DNA of 64,000 bases from Dryomyza anilis (taxonomy: Eukaryota; Arthropoda; Insecta; Diptera; Dryomyzidae): the NCBI GenBank assembly GCA_951804985.1, contig OX638133.1, forward strand, positions 71,182,367 through 71,246,366. Reading direction: 5' to 3'. Every line of letters starts with the position of its first letter. Position 1 is the stretch's first letter. Below, piece after piece: positions 34,914-45,961 of this stretch. The notes beneath the pieces are model-generated. The model was not told the origin of the DNA, did not search any database, and was given only the letters and a program-made list of their open reading frames with translations. The position numbers and the translations under genes are program-made.

Positions 34914-35443
34914 TACTGGGTCATTTCACGTCAGAAATATCAATCTTGGCACGATGTCTTTCGATGATTTTCGTATGGAAAAAAATCGGCAATTGTTTTT
35001 TAAAACTTCATAGTTCAGAAACTACGGGAGACTCCATCGAAATTATTTTTTTAATCGACGGGGAACTCCAAGGTTTTACAACAAAATTGTTTTTGATTTT
35101 TAAAATAGTGGGGCGTATACGTAACAGTGTTTTGAAAAATATTTTTAACTTTTTCTAAGTTAAATGTATTTTATTTTTTTAAATTGTTATTTTTATTGGA
35201 ATGCGTGATTATAAAGCTTATATAAACCATTCATTAAAATATTTTAATTAGTTACAGAGTTATAAATAATTATCTAATATAGTACTTTGATGTTTCGATT
35301 CGTATAAATTCGTTGGCGTCGAGAAATCTAAGTACAAAAACTAAGTACACAGTTATTCTTTACTTTTTGGTCACTATCTATCCACATTAAAATCGGAGGA
35401 CATCATGTCAAGATTGATAGTTTTGACGTGGAATGATTCTACT
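34914..35443. mobile_element. MITE, family G
   Basis: Terminal inverted repeats of about 40 bp. Left GGGTCATTTCACGTCAGAAA and then TATCAATCTTGGCACGATGT mirror right ACATCATGTCAAGATTGATA and then GTTTTGACGTGGAATGATTC. The interior is 450 bp. The 85-codon frame at 34901 has no transposase motif. TA dinucleotides sit next to both ends, but the exact boundary is uncertain. Confidence 0.75.
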
Positions 35444-35652
35444 ATATTTTTTTTAATAATTTTATATCTGAAAATATTAGTAATCATTGTGACGAATTGA
35501 AAAGTACTATTTAAATTCCCAGATTTTTTAAATTTTATAATTTTTAACAATTTTTGAGATTTTTTTGTATTTCTTATACTGTGCTATCATATTTGATACC
35601 CAAGGTTCCGAACGTGAACTATGAGCAGTAAATAATTACTAGAACTTCTTAC

Positions 35653-36040
35653 TACACGCTGCAAAAAAAGGGCTCTCCCAAACATTATTTTGCAGACATT
35701 AACATGTATGTTTGGAATTTTATGTAAACATAATATATAATTGACTGATAAGTCATTTGTAAACAGGGTTGTATTGAGACTTGAACAATGTTGTAATGAG
35801 CTCTGACTTATATTATAATATCCCGGAAACATTTTAATGTTGCCCCTTAAAATGAAGTATGTTCTAATGGAAACACAATAATGACTACATCCAAATAAAA
35901 TAAATATTTGAACCAAAACATAAATATGTTCAGAATAAAACATAATTTGGAACTACCTGAATATGAATATGTTTCCAGTGAAACATATCAGTTGTTTCAG
36001 TTCAAAAAGTAGTAAGTTTGCATAAAAACATATTTAAATA
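35653..36040. repeat. Dispersed repeat R1, copy 3 (longest)
   Basis: Starts CTACACGCTGCAAAAAAAGG like copy 2. It continues with CTCTCCCAAACATTATTTTG, TTTGGAATTTTATGTAAACA and TTTGTAAACAGGG, and ends in AAACATA/TATGTTT-rich text. The 118-aa minus-strand frame at 35587 runs through it and is rejected as a gene. Confidence 0.65.
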
Positions 36041-36214
36041 TTTTTGGAAAGAAATCCTGAAAATAAAATAAAAATAAAATGTTGTTTTTTCATTAATTTT
36101 TATTAAAAATCTTTTATCATGCACAGTGGGAATTTATAATAATTGAATTCATATACAAATTTTTAAATGCTTAAATAAATAATTCGTTTAAAACTGCAAG
36201 TACAAGTGACAGCA

Positions 36215-36345
36215 TCAATGAATGCACCAGCAGACGTTAAACCAGACGATACAGGCTCGCTTTATATTTGGTACAGTTACAATTGATCTCAGTACAGCAC
36301 ATAGCGTAGGCAAGGAATTCACGGAGGCTTTTGTAAAAAAACATG
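36215..36345 (+). other. Coding-like fragment, identity uncertain
   Basis: A block of balanced composition in AT-rich DNA. One frame reads TIDLSTAHSVGKEFTEAFVK before degenerating into AT-rich codons. A second frame reads MNAPADVKPDDTGSLYIWYS and stops. GKEFxxAF loosely recalls the start of IgGFc-binding-type domains, but this is too little to assign. It may be a decayed exon or transposon fragment. Confidence 0.15.
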
Positions 36346-36517
36346 CCAAATTCTGTTTGAAAATAGAAACACAGATTTTTATTTGCGGTTTTTTCACATT
36401 AATTTCAGAAATTATATACTGCACTATATTATACTCTGTTACTATTTGTACTTTTTTTAACACAATTTATATATTCATTTAATTTACAAATAACAAAATT
36501 ATTACCGACGCGAACAC

Positions 36518-37215
36518 GTTTTCTCAACGAACAACAAAAGACACGTACGCAGAAAATGCCGATCACCGAGTGTCAACTTTGTGTACAAGAAGAGAGCTTC
36601 AAGAATAAATAATAATAATAATAGTTTGGCGCTACAGTTCTGTATAGAACTTCGGCCGAGCTCTCTCACCATTTTTGCTGTGCGTGTTATATTTGTACTC
36701 AAAGTGGTGGGACCTACAGTTTATTTCCGAATCCGAACGGCGGGTGAGAGCTTTTTCATAGGCAATGGTTTTACTCTCGTAGGTTTGCCATTTACTGACG
36801 AGAGGTAGCGCGGTATAGAAAAATGTTTCTATGAAAAGATGTTGTTAGCCCCAGTCCAGGCTTGAACCGGGGACCTTTCGGCTCGCAGTCCAACCACTGA
36901 GCTACCGCGGCTACGAGCTGCAAGAATACCTATAGTTAAATTTGAGTTCATTTTTTTTTTGTTTTCAAACATCAGTATGTTTAAAATGACCCTATACATA
37001 CTTCAAACGACGACAAAAGAGACGTACGTAGAAAATTCTGCTCAACGAGTGCCAACTTCGTATACAAGAAGAATGTTGCAAGAATACACTTATTTAAATC
37101 CAATTTCTTTTTTGTTTGTTTTTAAACATCAATATGTTCAAACGATGGCAAAAGATGGCGTAGGTAGAATATGCTGCACAACGTTGCCAACTTCGTCAGT
37201 CGATAAATTATCGAA
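36518..37215. repeat. Tandem repeat of ~130-140 bp, split by a SINE
   Basis: Three diverged units. Each contains ACGACGACAAAAGAGACGTA-like text, AGAAAAT(T)CTGC, CAACGAGTGCCAACTTCG and, in two, ACAAGAAG...GCAAGAATA, followed by TTTTTAAACATCAATATGTT. Unit positions are near 36525, 37003 and 37138. Between the first and second lies SINE copy 3, inserted within the GCAAGAATA part. Confidence 0.7.
36608..36914 (-). mobile_element. tRNA-derived SINE, copy 3 (full length)
   Basis: Minus-strand full-length copy. The tRNA-like head lies at about 36842-36914 (B box GGTTCAAGCC complement near 36860), the body spans 36622-36841, and an AAT/ATT tail points to 36608. GAGCTTCAAGAATA at 36594-36607 and GAGCTGCAAGAATA at 36915-36928 form a 14-bp target duplication with one difference. 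The head lacks a few bases present in copy 1 (AGTGCGTTGG region). Confidence 0.88.
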
Positions 37216-39159
37216 TTAAGACGAGCGTTGCGAACATACGAAGTATTTAGATTTGATTAGCATTTTCTGTGTTTCGAAACATAGTTTTAACCAAGTAAAT
37301 TGCCAAGAAATAGTTTATTCAAATGCAATTAAAATTTTATGTTGATATTGTAACATATTTATGGTAAATTTGACAGATTCTGCTGGACAATATAATAATG
37401 TTTACACGTGAACAAAAATAAATTCAATTTCGATTACAATTTAATTACACTTCATTCCTAATACATGTATGGTAATTTCGTATTACTTTTTAATTACATT
37501 CAAACATATTCAAACAAATCTTTTCTATCCGTGTAGGACATCGACGTTTACATTTTTGAAAATGACAAGGAAATTCTGCTTTAGAAACTGCGGAGTCAAC
37601 TCTTTACATATCTTTGTGTTTAATATGATATTAAAAGGTATATTTTTTTGGTTCCGGACGGGACAATATAATATTCTATAATCAAAATTTGTCCGTTTTC
37701 CAAATCGAAAGTAATAACAAAGATTTCAGCATTTTGAATGTTTCTGGCATGGTGGATATTTTTCTGAAAATGCCCTTTCATAGGCACATCGAAATTATTA
37801 AATTAGTAGAATTCTTTAGATAGACTTTCGTAGATACATTTGTATTCTATGATAAAATTCGCGTATTATTATATAAATATTTGTCGAAAAAGAAAAGACC
37901 TAAAATAATAGAAAATAACTTAATTAAAAATTTACAACTAATATTAAAACATTAAAATTGAATGAATACTGTGTTAATTACACTTTATAATTGAATTAAT
38001 AAATACAAAATATCAACAATTTAAAAAAGTTTATCTAATTAGTTGCAAAATTACAAGACTATTAACTGAAATAAAATTGCAACAAGTTACAAAATAAACA
38101 AACAAAAAATTAATTTAAACGCAACCACAACAATAACTAACCAGCTCGTTTGGCGCTGTAACTAGATAAACTATCTCGATTTGCATAAATTGAATAATTA
38201 GCCACAATCAATGGAAACATATCGACTAACGTAAATATTACAATTTGATGCATAATTTATGGGACGATTGTTATTCAGGAAGATGTGACGTGGGGAGGTG
38301 ACAAAAAATTAATCACAGTTTATTGAATAAATATACCTACTGTATTGATTTAGTGCACGGAGTATATAAAAATGATTTATTAATTTAATCAGTTGCAATA
38401 TTGACAGATTGCTATTTTATGAACTGCAAGTTTTTTAAAACCGAAAACGAATGGTAAATATTAATTATTGACAAATTTCAAATATTTATTGCATTAAAAT
38501 TTAACTGCATAAATATAAATAATTTAAATAATTTATTTTTGTAGAATTCATAAAGAAATGAGACTTAAATAATTGATTTAATACAAAATTTATACAATAT
38601 TTTGTGTTAGATATTAAATGTCAAATTTTAGAATTTTATGATATCAAATTTTTGAATTTTATGTTATCAAATTTATAGACTTGTTGTAAGGACTATTGGT
38701 TGCCAAATTCACATTTGCATGCCTTGCTCAAAATTCATTAGGACACAACAGCAAAATTCCTTCATCCAAATTCTACAAATGGAAAATGCTTAATTTGAAA
38801 ATTTAGGTTTTGTATCAAAATATGTAATGCATAAATGGCATAGGTATTCAATTGTGCTAAAAGTTATTTATTTATAATCTTAAATTCTAGGAAATTGCAC
38901 AATGTAGTTAGAAATTGTTGCAAAATGTAATGGATACAAAAGGCTTAAATGCAAAATTTAAAAATACTTCAAAAAAAAAAAAATACAAAATTGAATTCAC
39001 TTATTTATTTTCTCGTATCAACAAAATAATTATTCGAGCATTTTTCTGAGCTTCACCTTAAACATCGAAATGAATTCGTTTAATTTTAATTGAACTCGAT
39101 TTAAAATTTTAATTCAAAATTATGATTGCGATTTGATGAATAAAATTCTGATATACATT
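37216..39159. other. AT-rich non-coding DNA
   Basis: No gene supported. A small tandem repeat (ATATCAAATTTTTGAATTTT, about three units) lies at 38625-38685. Short frames here lack domains. Confidence 0.45.
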
Positions 39160-39502
39160 TACCAAGTAAAAAGTAAGATAATAAAATTTAGTAAATTGTA
39201 TTTAATCTGCATTAAATACTTTTGTAATAAAAAATTTAAGATCCCATACAAAATTTACTATGTACATATTTAATTTCAAATTAAATATAATGTATTTATT
39301 TCTAATACATGATTTACTTTATTACCCTTGTAATAAAAAATAATACAAAGTAAATGACTTTATTATGTACGTAATAAAACCAAATAGAAAGTATTTATTT
39401 CAATTTAAAATTAAATAAATAGTAATTAATTTAATTAAAAAAAGGACTACGGTGAAAAACGTGTCGAAAAGTATTCAAATTTATTACTGTTTTACCACAG
39501 TG
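39160..39502 (-). mobile_element. MITE, family B copy 3 (degenerate)
   Basis: Reverse-oriented. GTGAAAAACGTGTCGAAAAG near 39451 is the complement of the family B text CTTTTCGACACGTTTTTCAC. The right end CCACAGTG is followed by TA. Interior TACGTAATAAAA and TTAAATA words match. The left end is eroded, so its boundary is approximate. Confidence 0.65.
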
Positions 39503-39845
39503 TACAAATATAGAAATAGAATGTACTTCATTTAGTTTTACTGAACACGTTTTGAAATTTAAATTTGAGTTAATAAAATTTATTTGAATGAAATAAAAAC
39601 TGAATTCTAAAAATAGCAAAAAAGGCTAATTCAATGAAAATAATTTTTCTCTATTTTTTCTTTCGAAAAATTTTTTTCGGGCCATAATCGGAAACTGTTA
39701 CTTGAGTTTTCCTTCTCAGAATCCGCACTGAAAACAATATTAAACGTAAATATAAAAAAATATTATTAAAAATAATTGCAATAACGATCTGTTTGATGAC
39801 AAGATATTTTGTTATTTTTAAAACATAGAAAAAATTAAGTATTCG

Positions 39846-40063
39846 GGGCCATATTGCCGGCCTTCGATCAAATTCTGAACGAATTTCATATAAAATTTGT
39901 AAACAAAAAGTTTTGAATTCGTTATCACAATACCAAAAATGTGTTTTTAAACAAATTCAAATCCTTGAAGTCAAAACAAACGGATTGAATTCAGAGCAAA
40001 AACAAATTTTTGTACTGAGACATCGAATTCAAAACCGTTTGTTTATATATTTTATATGAAACT
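39846..40063. mobile_element. Palindromic MITE, family E copy 2 (truncated)
   Basis: CCTTCGATCAAATTCTGA, GAATTTCATATAAAATTTGT, CATCGAATTCAAAACCGTTT and TATTTTATATGAA match copy 1 at 11564 in order. The right inverted terminus is missing. Text switches at ~40063 to unrelated CTATCTGGACCCGTGCACGA, suggesting that another insertion or a deletion removed the end. Confidence 0.75.
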
Positions 40064-40214
40064 ATCTGGACCCGTGCACGACTCGTGCAAAGATTTTACG
40101 AATGCAAGGATATGGAATAACTTTATTTCTATAAAGAATTTTTATTATTTATAGCAGGTACCCGTGTATCGCTGTGTACGTTTTTTTATTGGTGTTATAC
40201 ATGTAGTAACCAAA

Positions 40215-40400
40215 ACAAAAATAATTCTCCGTCAAAACAAATTTTCTCAAAGAGAATTCTACCACAGACTGTGCTTCCCCGTGGAATATTTCGCCGAAGA
40301 ATTATTCCCAGTAGAAATCTTTCTCGTAAAATTAGTCCCCGTAGTACGCTTTCCCGTAGACTTCTTCCCGGTAAAATTCTTCCCCGTAGATAAGTTTTAG
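40215..40400. repeat. 18-bp tandem repeat
   Basis: About eight units of TTCCCCGTAGAATTCTTT. The period is a multiple of three, so the plus strand is open and reads Phe-Pro-Val-x-x-Phe repeats. This accounts for the 78-codon frame at 40164-40400. Confidence 0.8.
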
Positions 40401-40555
40401 TGTAGTGAGTTTTGTTGTGTTGAGTTTCAGTGTGGTGAGTTTCAGTGTGGTAAGTTTTATTGCGGTGTTGTCAGTTCCGGTGTGGTGGATTTTGATGTGG
40501 TGAATATCGGTGTGGTGGATTTTGATGTGTTGAATATAGGTGTGGTGTATTTAAA
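40401..40555. repeat. ~17-bp tandem repeat
   Basis: Units of GTGTGGTGAGTTTCA and the variant GTGTGGTGGATTTTGAT, about nine copies. Immediately adjacent to the 18-bp array but with unrelated sequence. Confidence 0.8.
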
Positions 40556-40629
40556 GAATTTGTGTTGGTTGATGTGAAATTTAATTTTTAGGTTATATTG
40601 GAGGTTCCACGCCCAGTCCACCAATCTCA

Positions 40630-41370
40630 TCAAGTTATACCCTATACTCTGCCCAGATCCAACATACATATTGAGTCAAAATTTTATTCAATTCGGATCA
40701 GTCGTTTTGACATCTGACATACATATAGACATACATACAAACATTCACAAATATATAGTAGAGACTAAAAGTTATTTGTAAACCTTATCGTAAAAGTTTA
40801 ATTATTCGTTTGTCAAACGGATTCGAGGATGGAGGATGAAATCCGATTTAGTCTATCTACCTATTGTCTGTCTGTTTAAATCATGATTACAGCAAACCCG
40901 GAAGACCTAGGTTAATAAAATTCAGAAATTAGATTACTTGTATAGCTGTGCAGCCGTGTATTGAAAATGAGCAAGATCGCTTGATTTTGAACTGCGATCT
41001 GCCAAATTTTGTAAATAAACCTTATATAGTACAAAAATCTACTTTCTACCGATCGAAGTGTAGGTTTTATAAACAACACAATTTCTTTATGTTCAAAAAT
41101 AAATAAAATTTGAGGTACCCTAAGGCACCAATCAATTCGTATGGGTACTCAAATGAAACGAAATTCTTTCAACATTAAAAGTTTGCTATTATTTTCAAGA
41201 CTCGTAACGAACCTCTGATCTCTTTATACGGTAACCCATTTTAATATTATTTTATTTATATTCGGCTTACACCGACTATAACATATACAATTATTGAAGT
41301 TATCAATACACAAAGGTACTATCAAAATGTCCCCATTTAAAAATGTATCATGTGACCTAACCTTCCCTAC
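40630..41370 (+). mobile_element. DINE-1-like element, diverged copy
   Basis: Shares with 16349-16975 an opening TATACCCTA, ATTGTCTGTCTGTTTAAATC, AATTAGATTACT, GAGCAAGATCG and the terminal GTCGGC-type hairpin (TTCGGCTTACACCGACTATA near 41260). Similarity continues past the hairpin into CATGTGACCTAACCTTCCCT, as at 17020-17040. Much of the interior is rearranged or decayed. Confidence 0.55.
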
Positions 41371-43684
41371 TTAAAAACATTTTCAACATGCTCTATTTGT
41401 ATTAAATATCATTTTAAATTCCTTGATTTGATACGCACTACAAATTTTTAACTTTTCTAACATATTTTATGTAAAACAAACCAATTTTGTTCAACTTAAA
41501 CAATTTTTAATTTAATACAACCCTTTTTAACGTCAATTTGAAGTAAATTACCCCCATCGGACATTACAATAATTCGTTTCCCATATCAAAAACTTATAAA
41601 CAGACATTACTAGATTGGGGACAGTGGGTCAACATTAATATAGCATACTAGAATTTCTAGTTTTTTTTTTATTTTACACCCTCTAATATGTATTCCCCTA
41701 TAAAATGCCCATCATCTGTACTAAAAGTAAAACCATACTATATAGCAATGACTGCCCCAATTGTGTGACCCTTTTTCGTGACGCTCATTTTCATAGAGCT
41801 TATAAATCTGCCACAAATCACATAAAATCATATCCGCTTATATGACAACTGACAGCTGTCACAAATACATTTAAATTATCGCGCGTTCTCTTTCTCTCGT
41901 AATTTCAAAGCTCAACACAAAATCTACCAGTTTTCCACATAGTCTGTTAAATTTGCTATCTTTAATTTGCCAACGTAAACATTTGACATCCGTTTGACAT
42001 TGAGACAAATAGTCGTCACGACTGTCGCGCTTAATAGTCGCTCTGCTCTCCTCTATGCTCTCACATTTTTTCTCAACTGACAGCACTGTCAGATATGTCA
42101 CTTGCATTGACAGTTTGAGAGTCTTTTCTTAAAATAAGACATTATTTTGTATATATTTGGCCTAAAGATGTTGTATGGGGGTTGGTGCTAATCAAATCAA
42201 AAAGTTCTCGCTCTCTCACTTTGGGATTCACTCCCCCACCTAATATATTATGTGAAATTTTCACATCAAACATGTTTTGTATAGAACATTTTTGTATTTT
42301 TATAGGGGTGCCTTAATTTAATAGCGCATCAGTTTAGGCTCTTTGTAACGCCTCTGGTCGGATATCCGGCTTTTGAGCTTGTTTGTCCCCACTTAGTTCG
42401 AACACACGTGCTCAGGGGTGCTGTCCGAAATTAATAGAATAAACAATTGGAATTGGGGGTTTTTCTTTAGGGTTTTTATTTTCTTTTTTGTTCTGTGTAT
42501 TCGCCGTAAAAAATATAGTTGAAGGTGGCTCTGTTCAGCAAGGTTTTTATTCAATTTAAACTTATTTTGTTTCGTTTATAATTTGCAGTGACCGAAATGT
42601 GATGATAAAGACAACATTAAGTTAGCTTTAAGTGGAAAAACAGACACTCAAAGACTATGTCAGGGTCATGTTGTATTTAGGGTCTAATTTTATTTTCGTT
42701 TTCTTTCAGTTGCGTATAATTCAAAGTTAAATATTTACTGCCTTTGGTTGACACCATAAAATAAGTTATCAGTTCAACACCTTCAAGAGTCCCATCGTCA
42801 TAGCTTTAATACGACGTTTTTTTTATTTTTATCAGCACACGCGGTTTGCAGAACGTGATACAAAAATGTGTCTCTAAAAAGTGTATAAAATAAAGACTTT
42901 TTTTGCTGATAAGTAATACCGAGATATTGCTTAAAGGCTTTTAAACTTTTGCAGTAGCGCGTACTTATTTTATAATCTGTGTCTTATCAGTTAAATGCAA
43001 AAATAATCAATTCTAGTCTGTAATAAGTAGTTTTGGCAAATCAATAATACAGTGATTGTTTAAATTTAATTATTATATAAGCACAAAAATCCAATAGACT
43101 GTCATATTCAATATTTGTTTGGTCACACAAAAGGGTTACAATTGAAAAAAACCCTCTATAAATATGACAAAGCACCTATTAAATCGTTACATATTAAATC
43201 GTATTTATTTGAACGTATTTATTATCGCTTCTAAGCATTAATTATGCTCTTGATTAACAATTTAAAAATACCAAGACATTTATCAGTTTTATTATCAGTT
43301 CTAACAAAGGTAACTTAAATAAAAGAAAAGATATTTTAGTGTAATACATTTCTCACTTTTAAAAACTATAGAATAGGTATGCATAATTTGTTATATCTTG
43401 GAAAATTTGAATTTCTTAAATATTTGTTGTTTATTTATCATTGTGCCAAATATATTAATAAATAATTTGTAGATAATGCACAAGTTCAAAGTCTGAACTT
43501 TAATAATTTTTTAAATAATTTAAATTTTAGGAATTAAAGATTTTTATTAAATATTTTAATATAAAATGGTATAGATGATTCCAATTTATATAAACTAAAA
43601 ATGTGCCATAAACACAAAACTAATCAAAGAAAGTAATTTAATATAAATATAGTTTTTAGAAAAAAATATTATAAGTTGTTATAT
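41371..43684. other. Non-coding DNA with one regulatory-like block
   Basis: Mostly AT-rich. 42150-42480 has GGGG/CCCC words and a CTCGCTCTCTCAC segment. I see no gene, and the short frame at 41871-42107 (minus) lies over the TGACAG cluster. Confidence 0.4.
41840..42120. promoter_or_regulatory. TGACAG/CTGTCA site cluster
   Basis: The perfect palindrome TGACAGCTGTCA lies at 41850-41861, and the dyad CTGACAGCACTGTCAG at 42077-42092. Further TGACA/TGTCA words lie at 41986-42000 and 42095-42115, together with CTCTTTCTCTCG-type GA tracts. TGACAGCTGTCA is the known target of TGIF/MEIS-class TALE homeodomain proteins. GA tracts suit GAGA factor. Enhancer function is inference. Confidence 0.35.
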
Positions 43685-44224
43685 TAGGGGAGCCTAGGGT
43701 TAAGTGGGACACGTTTTGATTTTCCTACAAAAAAGTACATTTGCATAATTTTTAAATTCTATTAAAGGTCTATTTCATATATTGAGTCATGATCTGACAT
43801 TCTGCATTAACAGCAAACCATTTATATGCCTTTTAATTGATTTTTGTATGATTTTTCAAAACAGCTCAATTGCGGACTTGTTAAAAATTGTTGGGGTAAA
43901 GTGGGAAACTTCAAAATGTTTACCAAATGCTATTTTAGTCTTTCTTTTTCTTTTTCTAATTTGTTTTTTTTTTTTTTTCTTTAAAAAGTCAAATATTAAG
44001 GATAAAAAATAAATATATATATTAAGGTAATAAAAAAAGAATGATAATGTAAGAAAAATTTGTAGTTATAAACAGCTCAGAAGTTATATTAGGCAAATAC
44101 AAAAAAAAATGTGCATTTACTCAAAGTCATAGTGATAATAGACACAGATCTAGTTACTGGTCGTCAAGTTCGCGAATTTCAAGAATACACTCCATTTGCA
44201 GATATGGCAGGTCACTGAATTGCT

Positions 44225-44395
44225 AAAGCCAAGGATTGAAACCGTAACCGAAACCGATATCCATTTAAAACCGTTTCATTTTTAAAACCGAAACCGTAAC
44301 CAAAATTTTTATACGAAAATCAGAAATAAACCGATATCCAAAACCGATATAAACGGTTACGGTTTTATACCGGTTTTAAAACGATTTTTAAAAAT
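44225..44395. repeat. AACCG-rich repeat
   Basis: Repeated AAACCGAAACCGTAACC and AAACCGATATCC words, then the inverted GGTTACGGTTTTATACCGGT. Similar in character to 17440-17850 and to the GGTTCCGATTCC block at 51790. Confidence 0.7.
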
Positions 44396-44410
44396 TATAG
44401 GAAACTGTAG

Positions 44411-44732
44411 CATCGGTAGTTCGTCTGGTTAGTGCGTTGGACTACGAGTGAAAAGTCGCTAGTGCGTTCGACTCGTGTCGAAAGGTCCCCGGTTCGATGC
44501 CCAGCATATTTTTCATAAAAAACATTTTTCTATGCGACGCTACCTCTCGACAGTAAATGGCAAACCTACGAGAGTAAAACATTGCCTATGAAAAGTTCTC
44601 ATCTGCCGTTCGGATTCGATAATAAACTGTAGGTCCCACCAATTTGAGTACAAATATAACACGCACAGCTCAAATTGTGAGAGAGCTCGGCTAAAGTTCT
44701 ATACAGGACTGTAGCGCCAAACTATTATTATT
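44411..44732 (+). mobile_element. tRNA-derived SINE, copy 4 (head rearranged)
   Basis: The body from ~44515 matches copy 1 throughout (GCTACCTCTCGACAGTAAAT, GTAGGTCCCACCA, GTAGCGCCAAACTATTATTA). The head is longer than in other copies because the TAGTGCGTT(G/C)GACT segment is present twice. The B box reads GGTTCGATGC, closer to a true tRNA than copy 1. No clear target duplication. Inserted inside the 43687-45961 transposon. Confidence 0.85.
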
Positions 44733-44820
44733 GTTAACAAACTACAAAAAATGTTTTATTTAAAATACAAATGTCATTTAAATCGGGAGTCCCGAAATAA
44801 CTTCTTTGTGTATAAAAAAC

Positions 44821-45100
44821 ATGTTGAGAACATATTTGATTTTTTGAAAAACAATATTGCCCAAAACGACGGACTTTCATCTGAACTTTGTTTTGCTATT
44901 GTTTTCTTCGATCACTTGCGATCATGGTAAAGCGACAAAAAACACACGAAACTCCAAGGCATGTTGAGAACACATTTGCTTTTTTAAAAACAATATTTCC
45001 CAGAACGACAGACTTTCGTCTGAACTTTGTTTTGATATTGTTTTCTTCGATCTCACAAGTGATCGCGGTAAATCGACCAAAACACACTCCAAGAACAAAA
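44821..45100. repeat. 140-bp direct duplication
   Basis: ATGTTGAGAACATATTTG at 44821 and ATGTTGAGAACACATTTG at 44961 begin two direct copies 140 bp apart. They share ACAATATT(G/T)CCC, ACGACGGACTTTC and CTGAACTTTGTTTTG text. Overlapping frames on both strands here arise from this repeat. Confidence 0.8.
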
Positions 45101-45961
45101 TAGACATATTTGTTTCTGCTTTCTTCGATACGCTAGTGTCGTTCGTAGTGCGACAACACATGTGTTTTGTTAGTTTTTTTCAATCACAACTACAAAAAAC
45201 CATGCTTAGTTAGTGTCGTTCGTTGTTTGTGAAGGACGCACTTGCACTGAAATTAAACAATTTTATATTTGTATGCTTTCTTTTGTGTTTTTTCTTCGGA
45301 ATTTTATTCAAGCAAATTGAGCAAACATTCTTCTTCTTCTGATGAAGTGGAATATTTTTTACTGATATATTTTAGTTCTTATTAAAGTTTCGCTTCCCGG
45401 CTTTCTTTTGCAATTAGGATCTTATATCAGATGAATTCAAAATGTTACTTTTAATTGGTTTGGCCACGATTGAAGTTTTTTCTTGGCTAAACCAATTAAA
45501 TAATTTATACAACACAATATTTTCACTAAAATTACAACAAACATTGCTTAAATTATGTTTCCCACTTTACCCCAGAAAGTGTTTCCCACATTACCCGAGA
45601 AAGTGTATCCTTTCCCCAATATCGTAAGTTGTTCATAACTTAGCACTGTTAAATGATTTGCAAAATTTTGTATATAGTATTATATTAGATATATAACATA
45701 CGATCATTTTAAACATAGCTTCCTAATTAAAAACGACTCTTTGATAGAAAACAACATCAACACTCTAAAAAAACTTTTAAAAACATTATTTTTTCACTTG
45801 TTCTCGAAATTCAATAAAAAGGTATTAATTTGATGGATGAAAAATTTGATGCCATATTAAAAAGCACTTGACAATTGTTTTTATTAGTCTAAATGCAAAA
45901 ACAAGTCAAAAAATTACAATTTCCCACATTAACCCATGTCCCACTTTACCCAATGTTCCCC

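Larger units (their letters stand above)
43687..45961. mobile_element. 2.3-kb TA-flanked inverted-repeat transposon
   Basis: The left end GGGGAGCCTAGGGTTAAGTG and then GGAC is inverted relative to the right end GTCCCACTTTACCCAATGTT followed by CCCC. TA flanks both sides (43685-43686, 45962-45963). Extra GTAAAGTGGGAAA words occur inside both ends (43896, 45555-45600). The interior has no transposase frame and carries a SINE (44411) and a 140-bp duplication (44821-45100), so the element is an old non-autonomous copy that served as an insertion target. Confidence 0.8.

Noticed and set aside
40164..40400. 78-codon Phe-Pro-Val repeat frame
   Set aside because: Encoded by an 18-bp minisatellite.
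41628..41775. Possible small inverted-repeat element (GGGGACAGTGGGTCAAC...GTGTGACCC)
   Set aside because: The inverted match is short and imperfect and no flanking duplication is visible.
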